Under the pieces are notes generated by a model. The model did no database searches. It was not told where the DNA came from and was given only the letters and a program-made list of their open reading frames with translations. Shown here one piece after another: positions 13,594 through 20,017 of a DNA stretch of 22,650 nucleotides (positions within the stretch are counted from its first letter, which is position 1; each line of letters starts with the position of its first letter). The translations under genes and the position numbers were made by a program. Origin of the DNA: Candidatus Uhrbacteria bacterium (GTDB lineage: Bacteria; Patescibacteriota; Patescibacteriia; UBA9934; UBA11717); NCBI GenBank assembly GCA_013203725.1, contig JABMPK010000102.1:1-22650 (forward strand). Reading direction: 5' to 3'.

Positions 13594-13670
13594 CCCCAGA
13601 TCGTAAAGGGAAATGCTTTTTACGTCGAACAATATTTGTCTCCACAACTTGTGTGAGAACGGAAAATCTA

Positions 13671-14237
13671 ATGATAACAAGATACAGCGCGATGCTGATC
13701 ACGGTCGCCATTCTTGCGATCGGGTGCGATAGTCAGCAGCAAGAGGTGCAGAGCAAGCATGTGGCGACTTCCGAGATGAATGTCAGCCTCATGCAGCCTT
13801 TTGTGAGCCTGGCATCGGTCGAGATTCGAGCGATTGAGTGCAGTGTTCGCGAGTACACAGTGCGCTCGACGCGCAGCGGGAACGAGTACAACCTTCTTTT
13901 GCAGGTTGATCCAGAAACCTCCTGCGAGCTCGTGTGGCGTGTCACTGACGACCTCTACCTCACGGGCATGACGGCGGACAGTCTGGGAGTTCAGCTGGAC
14001 TCGCCGGACGGATCACTTCTGCAAAGTGGAGGCGGTTCATGGGAGGACACTAGTGGCCATCCTACGTCCACTTCGACACGCTTCACCCCAGCACAGGTTG
14101 GGATGCCTTTGCGTGGTCTCATCCCGCGCGACAAGAACTTTCGACTGAGACTCAGGACTACAGGGTCATTCCCCATAGTGACTAGAGTGTCCATCGGCTT
14201 CATGACTCCCGTCAACGACGGCTTTCCGCCCAACTGA
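13671..14237 (+). CDS. Probable lipoprotein of unknown function
   Basis: 188 residues from ATG 13671 (GTG 13653 is an alternative). A short basic head (MITR), a hydrophobic stretch and AILAIGC form a signal peptide with an imperfect lipobox, Cys at about 19. The mature part is beta-rich and polar (SLASVEIRAIECSVREYTVR, a further Cys in SCELVWRV, then a Gly/Ser/Thr-rich region) with no recognised family. Codon choice is richer in G/C at third positions (GAG, CTC, GTG, GCG) than in neighbours, suggesting acquisition from elsewhere. It has its own promoter and terminator. Confidence 0.7.
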   Translation: MITRYSAMLITVAILAIGCDSQQQEVQSKHVATSEMNVSLMQPFVSLASVEIRAIECSVREYTVRSTRSGNEYNLLLQVDPETSCELVWRVTDDLYLTGMTADSLGVQLDSPDGSLLQSGGGSWEDTSGHPTSTSTRFTPAQVGMPLRGLIPRDKNFRLRLRTTGSFPIVTRVSIGFMTPVNDGFPPN

Positions 14238-14275
14238 CAACCATTTTGCCTATCGAGTACTTCGACGGGATACAA

Positions 14276-14302
14276 CGCTCACTCGGTGGGCGGTTTTTTT
14301 TA
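14276..14302 (+). terminator. Terminator after the lipoprotein gene
   Basis: CGCTCAC (14276-14282), TCG loop, GTGGGCG (14286-14292) and a run of T. Confidence 0.85.
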
Positions 14303-14381
14303 ATAATGACAACTTTCCAATAAGATACTAATGGCTAATATCTAGATAGATTGGCCATTGTAACCGGGGTCGGAGCGTGAA

Positions 14382-14409
14382 TTGCTACATTGTAATTCTG
14401 TGATATCAT
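14382..14409 (+). promoter_or_regulatory. Leaderless promoter of bcp
   Basis: TTGCTA (14382-14387), 16 bases, TATCAT (14404-14409). The -10 is six bases from ATG 14416, so transcription should begin at the start codon. Confidence 0.55.
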
Positions 14410-14415
14410 ACTTCC

Positions 14416-14883
14416 ATGATCAAACTAGGACTCAAAGCCCCGGCGTTCACCCTTCCCGACAAAGATGGGGTGGAGCATTCACTGTCGCAATATGCGGGCA
14501 AGTGGGTCGTTCTCTTTTTCTACCCGCGCGACAACACGCCTGGTTGCACAATCGAGTCGTGCAAGTTTAGAGACATGCAGAGTAAGTTTGAGAAACTTGG
14601 CGCTGTGATACTCGGAGTTAGCAAAGACTCAGAGAAAAGTCACGAGAAGTTTGCAGATAAATACGATCTCAACTTTACGCTACTGTCCGATCCCGACACG
14701 AAGATGATGGAAGCGTACGGTGTTTGGCAAAAGAAAAAGATGATGGGGAAAGAGTACATGGGAATCGTCCGCAGTTCGTACTTGATAGACCCCAGCGGCA
14801 AGGTCGCGAAAGTCTACGACAAGGTGAAGCCAATCTCGCATCCAGGCGAAGTGCTAGCAGATTTGCAAGAGTTAAGCAGTTAA
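14416..14883 (+). CDS. bcp: Thiol peroxidase, Bcp/PrxQ-type peroxiredoxin
   Basis: The 155-residue protein has the Bcp core: FFYPRDNTPGCTIESCKFRD with peroxidatic Cys44 in TPGC and Cys49 in the position of the E. coli resolving cysteine. GVSKDSEKSHEKFADKY and LLSDPD follow as usual, then the Arg of VRSSYLIDP. It reduces H2O2 and organic peroxides in the cytoplasm using thioredoxin-type donors. Length is normal. It is a single gene with a leaderless-type promoter and a shared bidirectional terminator. Confidence 0.95.
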   Translation: MIKLGLKAPAFTLPDKDGVEHSLSQYAGKWVVLFFYPRDNTPGCTIESCKFRDMQSKFEKLGAVILGVSKDSEKSHEKFADKYDLNFTLLSDPDTKMMEAYGVWQKKKMMGKEYMGIVRSSYLIDPSGKVAKVYDKVKPISHPGEVLADLQELSS

Positions 14884-14918
14884 GAAAAACACCACGCGTT
14901 ATGCGTGGTGTTTTTCTT
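14882..14918. terminator. Bidirectional terminator between bcp and the SET gene
   Basis: A 16-base-pair perfect stem (14882-14897 with 14903-14918) with a 5-base loop, A-rich and T-rich at its two ends. Confidence 0.95.
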
Positions 14919-14928
14919 ATTAACTTTA

Positions 14929-15318
14929 CTATCCGTCAACCTTCGTCGGATCTTCACCGAACGACCTATAATCAAATAACAGTTCCTCACCTTTCTTGAT
15001 ATCACGTATCGCAACATCTTGCCCCTCACACCCAGTAGCCAAATTCACTGTTACAACATTCGCCTTCTCTGAGTGATTCGTATATCTCCAACCATCAGCA
15101 GCGCAAATGTATAAATCGAGTTGATCGCTCCAGTAACCATAATGATCAAAAAAATGCTTTTGAACCTCCGGCAAGGATTCGTAGCCTTCTTTGGACACCG
15201 ATATATCCAAATCAGATTCAAACACCCAAACAACAGTGCCTTTTGCAATATCCTGATCGGCAAATAAACCTATACCATGTATTTCACTTGCTCTTGTAAC
15301 CGTTTTTACTTTCAACAT
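14929..15318 (-). CDS. SET-domain protein
   Basis: 129 residues covering a minimal SET fold: SEIHGIGLFADQDIAKGTVV at about 11-30, RYTNHSEKANV at about 78-88 (the NHS/pseudoknot motif) and DIKKGEELLFDYRSFG at about 106-121 (GEELxxDY). SET proteins methylate lysines with SAM; small bacterial members of this size usually lack the pre- and post-SET cysteines and have unknown targets. ATG 15318 follows the VOC gene by three bases, last of a three-gene operon. Confidence 0.85.
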   Translation of the reverse strand: MLKVKTVTRASEIHGIGLFADQDIAKGTVVWVFESDLDISVSKEGYESLPEVQKHFFDHYGYWSDQLDLYICAADGWRYTNHSEKANVVTVNLATGCEGQDVAIRDIKKGEELLFDYRSFGEDPTKVDG

Positions 15319-15321
15319 ATT

Positions 15322-15675
15322 CTAATTACCAAACACCACCTCAATATTATTCCCATCCGGGTCCAGGACGAAGGCGGCGTAATATTTCTCATGATACTCA
15401 GCGCGAATACCCGGCGCACCGTTATCAGTGCCACCCGCTTCTAAAGCAACTCTATAAAATTCCTCCACGGCATGAACATCCGATGCATCAAACGCCACAT
15501 GCACCTTTGACACCTGCTCTCCCTCCGAAATCCAAAACACTGGCTTACCAATTCCATAGCCACAGTAACCGCCACCTTCGTGCAATCGCTTTACCCCTAA
15601 TGGTGCCAACGACTCATCGTAGAAACTTTGGAGACGATCCAAGCTCTTCGTTGTAATTGTAATGTGGTTTAGCAT
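15322..15675 (-). CDS. VOC (glyoxalase/bleomycin resistance) family protein
   Basis: 117 residues with the two beta-alpha-beta-beta-beta modules of the VOC fold: MLNHITITTKSLDRLQSFYD at the start, KVHVAFDA in the middle and YYAAFVLDPDGNNIEVVF at the end. His4, His59 and Glu113 are in the places of metal ligands. The substrate is not predictable. Its first seven bases overlap the kinase gene before it. Confidence 0.88.
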   Translation of the reverse strand: MLNHITITTKSLDRLQSFYDESLAPLGVKRLHEGGGYCGYGIGKPVFWISEGEQVSKVHVAFDASDVHAVEEFYRVALEAGGTDNGAPGIRAEYHEKYYAAFVLDPDGNNIEVVFGN

Positions 15676-16298
15676 AAATGTTTTTGAGCAGCCTTCAATA
15701 CCTCTTTGAAGTCATCCTGTGTGTTGAATACCTTGAATCCGTACTTCTTCGCCTCTTTTTCAAAATATGTTCCATAACCTTGCACATACTTTCCCGCCAT
15801 CGTGATTCGGTTGTTGTCATCCTTGATATGCGGATACATCCAGTCGTACACGCCTTTTGTTGTTTTTGCAAAGCCACTTTTAATCTTTTCAAGATCCGTT
15901 TTTACTAGATACACGACTTTGATGTGTTTCCAGTACTTCGTACCCTTAAGTTGCTTTAAAAGTTTAGGCATCAAATTCGCGCCTTCTATAATATAGTCTT
16001 CTTCTCGTTCAATGAGCTTCTCTATCAGAGCCTTAACAGGAGGCCACGTTGTCTTGCTTTCAACATTCATTATCCTGATCGCCTCCTTTGCATCTATCAC
16101 CTCGAATCGAAACTTACCCTTTGGAGTCTTTACACTCTCGCTGGGAAACAATCCCTTTAACTCACTAACTTTATAACTCGACATTATCATCGGGCGCAAC
16201 ACGTCTACGGAAATAAAAGAAATGCGTTTATTACGTGCTATAGCCTTAGATAAAGTTGTCTTTCCACATCGTGGCGAGCCACCAACTAGATAGATCAT
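15669..16298 (-). CDS. P-loop kinase-like protein
   Basis: 209 residues. Walker A is GGSPRCGKTT at 6-15, followed by FISVDVLRPM. IIEGANLMPKLLKQL resembles the second strand/Asp-Glu region of small-molecule kinases, and a lysine-rich C-terminal half ends in a helical segment. It resembles 2-phosphoglycerate kinase-like and AAA_33 proteins, but the substrate is unknown. It is the first gene of the kinase-VOC-SET operon. Confidence 0.78.
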   Translation of the reverse strand: MIYLVGGSPRCGKTTLSKAIARNKRISFISVDVLRPMIMSSYKVSELKGLFPSESVKTPKGKFRFEVIDAKEAIRIMNVESKTTWPPVKALIEKLIEREEDYIIEGANLMPKLLKQLKGTKYWKHIKVVYLVKTDLEKIKSGFAKTTKGVYDWMYPHIKDDNNRITMAGKYVQGYGTYFEKEAKKYGFKVFNTQDDFKEVLKAAQKHLC

Positions 16299-16448
16299 AT
16301 TTTATTTGTATGCTCTACTCTGACTGAATAAATAGGATGGGGTCAAGTCCTTACTTCTAACATCTCCAGTTTATCACAACAAAAAGAAAACCGACCGCGC
16401 ATGCGATAGGGATCTTTTTTTCGCCACGGTGTCAGACACCAAGGAGCA

Positions 16449-16486
16449 CACGACGAAGGTTCTTCGGCTACCGCTCAGAATGACAG
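16449..16486. repeat. Family B dispersed repeat, right half (B2)
   Basis: CACGACGAAGGTTCTTCGGC then TACCGCTCAGAATGACAGG matches the right arm of B1 at 16780-16810. Confidence 0.7.
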
Positions 16487-16539
16487 GTGGTGGCTCTTGT
16501 GTATTTTTGCCAGTCTACTTTTGCAAAAGACTAGCTTTT

Positions 16540-16621
16540 GTCATTGCGACTGAGGAAGCGACCTCGTGTGGCACTATACATGAGCTTGCTTATAGAGGTT
16601 GCTTCGTTCCTCGCAATGACA
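16540..16621. repeat. Family A dispersed repeat, complete palindromic copy (A2)
   Basis: Begins GTCATTGCGA and ends TCGCAATGAC, with inner GGTTGCTTCG on the right. The middle (about 35 bases) is unrelated to other copies. Confidence 0.85.
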
Positions 16622-16702
16622 AGGGACGATCGCTTTGTATTTATAGGCAGATCTTTAACAAAGACTAACCCTATCATCGCTAGAGACCAAGCCTATTCCC
16701 CC

Positions 16703-16810
16703 CGTCATCCTGAGCGAAACGAAGTGGAGTCGAAGGACCTTCGTCGTGTTGTTGTGGGGCTACTATGAACAGTGCGACGAAGGTTCTTCGACTGTCGCTC
16801 AGAATGACAG
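16703..16810. repeat. Family B dispersed repeat, complete palindromic copy (B1)
   Basis: GTCATCCTGAGCG ... GTCGAAGGACCTTCGTCGTG on the left and GCGACGAAGGTTCTTCGACT ... CGCTCAGAATGACAG on the right are inverted arms around a 25-base centre. Confidence 0.85.
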
Positions 16811-16848
16811 GCTAGGCTACTCCACTATGATAATAAATGATCTTCCAC

Positions 16849-16880
16849 AACTTGAAAATTGCCAAATTGTCTATTGAAAA
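16849..16880. repeat. 32-base A/T-rich repeat, copy 2
   Basis: Reverse complement of the 10951-10982 element, with six variable bases in the middle and one mismatch outside them. It lies directly downstream of the metK-like gene stop (minus strand). Confidence 0.65.
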
Positions 16881-16886
16881 TTTTAT

Positions 16887-17915
16887 TTATCTCTCCCACG
16901 GCAAATCCGCAACCCCAACATGACCATACGTCGATATCGCTCTATAAATCGGCTTCTTCAACTGGAACTGCTCTACAATCTCTGGGATCGTCAACTTGAA
17001 ATTCGCTAATACATAACTTGTTAAATCTTCACCCTTATCTCCCGTCGCCTCCACGATGATCGGATCCGCGCGACCTATCACGTACACAATCTTGATCAAC
17101 GCCTGAGTCGCCTTCCCGTCGTTCACGAGTTTTCGTGCTATGTAGCGCGCCATGTATGTGCCAGATCGTGACGGATGACTCGGATCTTTTCCCGACAAAC
17201 TCAAGTTCACGTGTGGAATCAATCCGCCGTACAAGTCCGACGCCGCACGTCGGCCAGACAAACCTGTGTAGCAGGAGAGACCACCCTGAGTGAACGGACC
17301 GGCTGGGTTCACGAACAACTTAACATTCTCAACAGAACCGATGACCGGTTTAATCACGTGTTCAAGAATCCCTCCATGCACTTCCTGAACGCGCGTGCCC
17401 TTTGCGTGCGACACGAACACAGACACATGAGTCACATCGCGACCCTCCATTGCAACCAACACTCGACCATCTGGTCGAATCCACTGCATTGCCGAGTTGT
17501 GCTGGCGTGCCTCGTCTATCTTGCGAGCGAGCGCATGTGCGTACACAACAGGTGCCGGCAACATCTCTCGCGTTGCCTTGGTGGCGTATCCGTAACATAC
17601 AGCATGATCCGAAGCTGCATTTTTAGCCATCGCGTCACTCCACTCTCTCTTCATAGATCCAAGATGCACGAACGGCTCAATCTCGTCATCATAACCGGCG
17701 TCCTTATAGACCTTTTTTGCTATCTGACCAACATCAAAATCTGCCCGCGAGTCGACCTCGCCCGAAATCATCATCGCACCGTGACCGGCAAAAACCTCAA
17801 TATTTGCTCGTGTTTCCTTGTCCCGACGCAAAAATTCATCCAAAATAGTGTCTGCAACCTGGTCGCAGAGCTTGTCTGGATGTCCCATCAAAAAGCTTTC
17901 AGCTATCTTTCTCAT
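16887..17915 (-). CDS. metK: Divergent S-adenosylmethionine synthetase homologue
   Basis: 342 residues, shorter than the usual 380-400. MetK landmarks are GHPDKLCDQVADTILDE (11-27), SGEVDS (51-56), SDHAVCYGYATKAT (102-115), LYGGLIPHV and SGKDPSHPSRSGTYMARYIA (241-260). However several catalytic positions differ from E. coli: GDAGLTGRK is CYTGLSGRR (215-223), so Asp238 is Tyr216 and Lys245 is Arg223; Lys165 is Arg151, Lys269 is His247 and Asp271 is Ser249. His12, Asp14, Glu40, Asp103, Asp149 and Lys243 are kept. It could be a working fast-evolved enzyme or a paralogue with another role. ATG 17915 is chosen over TTG 17924. Confidence 0.82.
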   Translation of the reverse strand: MRKIAESFLMGHPDKLCDQVADTILDEFLRRDKETRANIEVFAGHGAMMISGEVDSRADFDVGQIAKKVYKDAGYDDEIEPFVHLGSMKREWSDAMAKNAASDHAVCYGYATKATREMLPAPVVYAHALARKIDEARQHNSAMQWIRPDGRVLVAMEGRDVTHVSVFVSHAKGTRVQEVHGGILEHVIKPVIGSVENVKLFVNPAGPFTQGGLSCYTGLSGRRAASDLYGGLIPHVNLSLSGKDPSHPSRSGTYMARYIARKLVNDGKATQALIKIVYVIGRADPIIVEATGDKGEDLTSYVLANFKLTIPEIVEQFQLKKPIYRAISTYGHVGVADLPWER

Positions 17916-18007
17916 ATAAACCAATATTCAACAAAATCTTAGCACGGACTTGTGTTAATAGGAAGGAAAGGCCATACTACTAGTATCATTAAATAATCTT
18001 GAGTTTT

Positions 18008-18607
18008 ATGCATAATCATGAACATCAAGGGGGATGCGACGACGAGCACGATCACTGTAAGGATGATCACAAAATCTCGGCGCATAGAGGAGAGTCATCA
18101 TACGGATGGGTATGGATTGTCGGCATCATTGTCGTCGTAGCAGTCGCCCTGTTCTTCTTACAGAGCAATGTTCCACAAGACGCAGACGTTGTGGAAGGTG
18201 ACGCAATGGCCGACGAGGTTACAGGCGACGTTGCAGAAGATTCGCTTCGAGCGCGACCGCTTGGAGTGTACGATCTTAGCGCGCCTACGTCAGTTGACCC
18301 TGGATCTTTCGTTAGCGTAGGTTGGGTAGTGTCAACGGAAGGAGAAGATGCGAAGATTACGTCGACTTCAATTCAGTGGGACACGGTGTCTTTGTCGGAT
18401 CGTGAGTTCGGTCTAGAGACAGGCACGGAGAACGCCTATGTGAACGCGACGGAAGAGTACGCCGATGGTGAGTACTCAATCCCCGCAATGTTTGAGACAA
18501 ACCTCAAGGCGCCAGAAAGTGGAGCGATCTACTTCCGCGCAGTTGCGAATGTAGATGGGATGAACTATTGGTCGGAGGAACAAAGCGTTCTAGTGAAGAG
18601 CAAGTAA
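18008..18607 (+). CDS. Membrane protein with His/Asp/Cys-rich tail and Ig-like exterior
   Basis: 199 residues. The first 25 (HNHEHQGGCDD, then EHDHCKDDHK) are a metal-binding-type cluster of His, Asp and two Cys. A helix follows at about 33-52 (GWVWIVGIIVVVAVALFFLQ), then an acidic stretch and a beta-rich outer domain with YDLSAPTSVDPGSFVSVGW and YFRAVANVDGMNYWSEEQSV, like an Ig/FN3-type fold. The tail would lie in the cytoplasm, where it could bind Zn, Ni or Cu; this is inferred. ATG 18008 is used; TTG 17999 is an alternative. Monocistronic with a strong terminator. Confidence 0.78.
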   Translation: MHNHEHQGGCDDEHDHCKDDHKISAHRGESSYGWVWIVGIIVVVAVALFFLQSNVPQDADVVEGDAMADEVTGDVAEDSLRARPLGVYDLSAPTSVDPGSFVSVGWVVSTEGEDAKITSTSIQWDTVSLSDREFGLETGTENAYVNATEEYADGEYSIPAMFETNLKAPESGAIYFRAVANVDGMNYWSEEQSVLVKSK

Positions 18608-18612
18608 AGTTG

Positions 18613-18638
18613 AACCGGGCCGTTTGGCCCGGTTTTTT
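18613..18638 (+). terminator. Terminator after the His-rich membrane protein
   Basis: AACCGGGCC, GTTT, GGCCCGGTT and six T; perfect 9-base-pair stem. Confidence 0.93.
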
Positions 18639-18670
18639 ATAATCAAAAGTCGCTTATCCACAACCAACCC

Positions 18671-18716
18671 TTGCGTTCGGTTTCTGTTCGGTTTAGAATA
18701 CGAACATAACACGAAC
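18671..18716 (+). promoter_or_regulatory. lexA promoter with fourfold LexA-type operator
   Basis: Promoter TTGCGT (18671-18676), 17 bases, TAGAAT (18694-18699). Overlaid are four pentamers: GTTCG at 18675 and 18686, CGAAC at 18701 and 18712. Each pair is 11 bases apart (GTTC-N7-GTTC, the alphaproteobacterial SOS box spacing), and all four are symmetric about 18695.5. They cover the -35 and flank the -10, so binding should block transcription: an autorepression site. Confidence 0.8.
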
Positions 18717-18726
18717 AGATAAAGAT

Positions 18727-19347
18727 ATGGCAACACTTACAAAAAAACAATCTGAGGTATTCGACTTCATCAAGAAGTTCGTCGCGGCAGAAGGGTACGC
18801 CCCTTCGTATCGCGAGATCGCAGAATACTTCGAGCTCTCGTCTCCTGCTACCGCGCATCAACATGTGAAGGCGCTTATAGATAAAGGCTTCCTGGAGACG
18901 GGAGAGGGCGGTATCGCAAGGTCAATCGAGATCGTGGAGCCCGAGGAGAAGTTCGACGCTCGTGTCGCCATTCTGCCTCTTGCCGGACTCATCACTGCTG
19001 GCGCTCCAATCGAAGCACTGGAGACCAACGACATGATCGCCGTCCCTGCAGACTTTGTAACGGACCAGTTGAACTCGTACGTTCTCAAAGTAAAAGGTAG
19101 CTCCATGATCGAGGATGGGATTTTGAGCGGGGACTACGTGGTAGTAGAGCGCAACAACTACCCAAAGAACGGCGACGTAGTTGTGGCCTTGTTGGACAAC
19201 TCGCACGCGACGCTTAAACGTTTTTACAAAGAAGCGAATCGCATACGTCTTCAACCGGCGAACAGAACAATGGAACCGATCTTCGTGAAAGATGTCATTG
19301 TTCAAGGAGTCGTTCGCGCTGTTATAAGACGCTTCAACACAATGTAA
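18727..19347 (+). CDS. lexA: LexA repressor (SOS response)
   Basis: 206 residues with both LexA domains. Winged helix-turn-helix: PSYREIAEYFELSSPATAHQ with recognition helix SSPATAHQHVKAL at 38-50. Self-cleavage domain: cleavage site Ala91-Gly92 in LITAGAPIEA, catalytic Ser126 in VKGSSMIEDG and Lys164 in ATLKRF. It represses SOS genes and cleaves itself when RecA is activated. ATG 18727 lies about 21 bases after the predicted start site. The recognition helix is closer to the SxxTxHxHv type than to the E. coli one. Confidence 0.96.
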   Translation: MATLTKKQSEVFDFIKKFVAAEGYAPSYREIAEYFELSSPATAHQHVKALIDKGFLETGEGGIARSIEIVEPEEKFDARVAILPLAGLITAGAPIEALETNDMIAVPADFVTDQLNSYVLKVKGSSMIEDGILSGDYVVVERNNYPKNGDVVVALLDNSHATLKRFYKEANRIRLQPANRTMEPIFVKDVIVQGVVRAVIRRFNTM

Positions 19348-19416
19348 GAGTTCGATCCCCACCCATAACTCACAACTTCGATATTGAGCATCGCGACAAT
19401 CCATGTCCGCGGCGCC

Positions 19417-19650
19417 CTGTATCGAAACATGGACGATACAGAAGTCTCCTAGCTATGGCTTCGAGAAAGTAATCTTTGGAGCTTATGACTCTGAAGCGAA
19501 TTAAAAGAGGAGTACAGACAGCCGCAGGTCAACTTTATTCGTGCATCACTGTCTAGCGGACGGGGGTCGCGCTATACCGTGAGCCACGAATACCAAAGAC
19601 CAAACGCGTAAGACGAGATTAGAATAACTCGTTCTTCCATGCGGCTGTCT
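19417..19650 (+). ncRNA. Candidate structured RNA
   Basis: Nested helices: P1 AGACAGCCGCA (19516-19526) with TGCGGCTGTCT (19640-19650), 11 perfect pairs; P2 GGTC/GACC (19527-19530, 19598-19601); P3 TATTCGTG/CACGAATA (19536-19543, 19585-19592); P4 TCAC/GTGA (19546-19549, 19579-19582); P5 TAGCG/CGCTA (19554-19558, 19570-19574); and P6 ACGAG/CTCGT (19613-19617, 19628-19632). A separate hairpin CTGTATCG/CGATACAG is at 19417-19441. Together this is a three-way junction. It does not match tmRNA, RNase P, SRP or 6S signatures that I could check by eye. Strand uncertain; TTTATT follows on the plus strand. Confidence 0.45.
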
Positions 19651-19692
19651 TTATTCTGTCAAAATTCAAATAAACGCCAGCATATACCGGCA

Positions 19693-19717
19693 CGTAGGGA
19701 CAGGTCGCGACCTGTCC
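19693..19717 (+). repeat. Family C palindrome
   Basis: CGTAG edge, then GGACAGGTCGCGACCTGTCC, a perfect 20-base palindrome. Confidence 0.8.
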
Positions 19718-19757
19718 ACTTCCAGCAAACACCAGCAATCGCATGCAAACACAAGCA

Positions 19758-19782
19758 CGTAAGGACGCCCCTCTGTGCGTCC
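19758..19782 (+). repeat. Family C palindrome
   Basis: CGTAA edge, then GGACGC / GCGTCC arms; similar to the copy in the rplJ leader on the opposite strand. Confidence 0.8.
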
Positions 19783-19801
19783 ACGCTAGCAAACACCAGC
19801 A

Positions 19802-19831
19802 CGTAGGGGCGGGATTCTTACCACCCGCGCC
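19802..19831 (+). repeat. Family C palindrome
   Basis: CGTAGGGGCGGGATTCTTAC then CACCCGCGCC, nearly the same as the in-gene copy at 9215-9246; preceded by CGCTAGCAAACACCAGCA. Confidence 0.8.
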
Positions 19832-19969
19832 AGATAACTCAAGCAAAACAAAGCAATTATGGACGGTTCACTAGCACGTCGAATCAACATCGCCACCCAC
19901 GGTCGTAAACGCAATCTTGGAAGAAAAATAAAGATGTTCCTCAATCTCATGCACACGGCATAAATCCTG

Positions 19970-19998
19970 TGCGGGAGGGAAGAATCCCTCCCCTGCAT
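19970..19998 (-). repeat. Family C palindrome, reversed
   Basis: GTGCGGGAGGGAAGAATCCC then TCCCCTGCAT; the same design read on the minus strand, ending 20 bases before the next gene. Confidence 0.75.
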
Positions 19999-20017
19999 AC
20001 TAGAATGATTTTATAAA

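Larger units (their letters stand above)
16299..16886. other. 588-base gene-free region filled with dispersed repeats
   Basis: No credible frame here. It holds a GGGGTCAAGTCCTT motif (16337-16350), a GGTGTC-a-GACACC palindrome near 16429-16441, half of a family B element (16449-16486), a full family A element (16540-16621), a full family B element (16703-16810) and copy 2 of the 32-base A/T element (16849-16880). Confidence 0.75.
19348..20017. other. 670-base gene-free region
   Basis: No believable protein frame; the minus-strand open frames only translate repeats. It contains a foldable block at 19417-19650 (candidate RNA) and four family C palindromes between 19693 and 19998. Confidence 0.7.

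Noticed and set aside
17175..17942. 255-codon plus-strand frame
   Set aside because: Antisense shadow of the metK-like gene; composition is unlike a real protein.
19350..19375. GTTCGATCCCCACC resembling a tRNA/tmRNA T-arm
   Set aside because: The 5' side of the stem is not complementary and the rest of a tRNA would have to lie inside lexA.
19690..19831. Regularly spaced repeats looking like a short CRISPR array
   Set aside because: The units differ in sequence, each is a palindrome, spacers share sequence, and there are no cas genes.
19619..19846. 75-codon minus-strand frame with GGKNPAPT
   Set aside because: It only translates family C repeats; the likeness to the C39-like linker comes from the repeat DNA.
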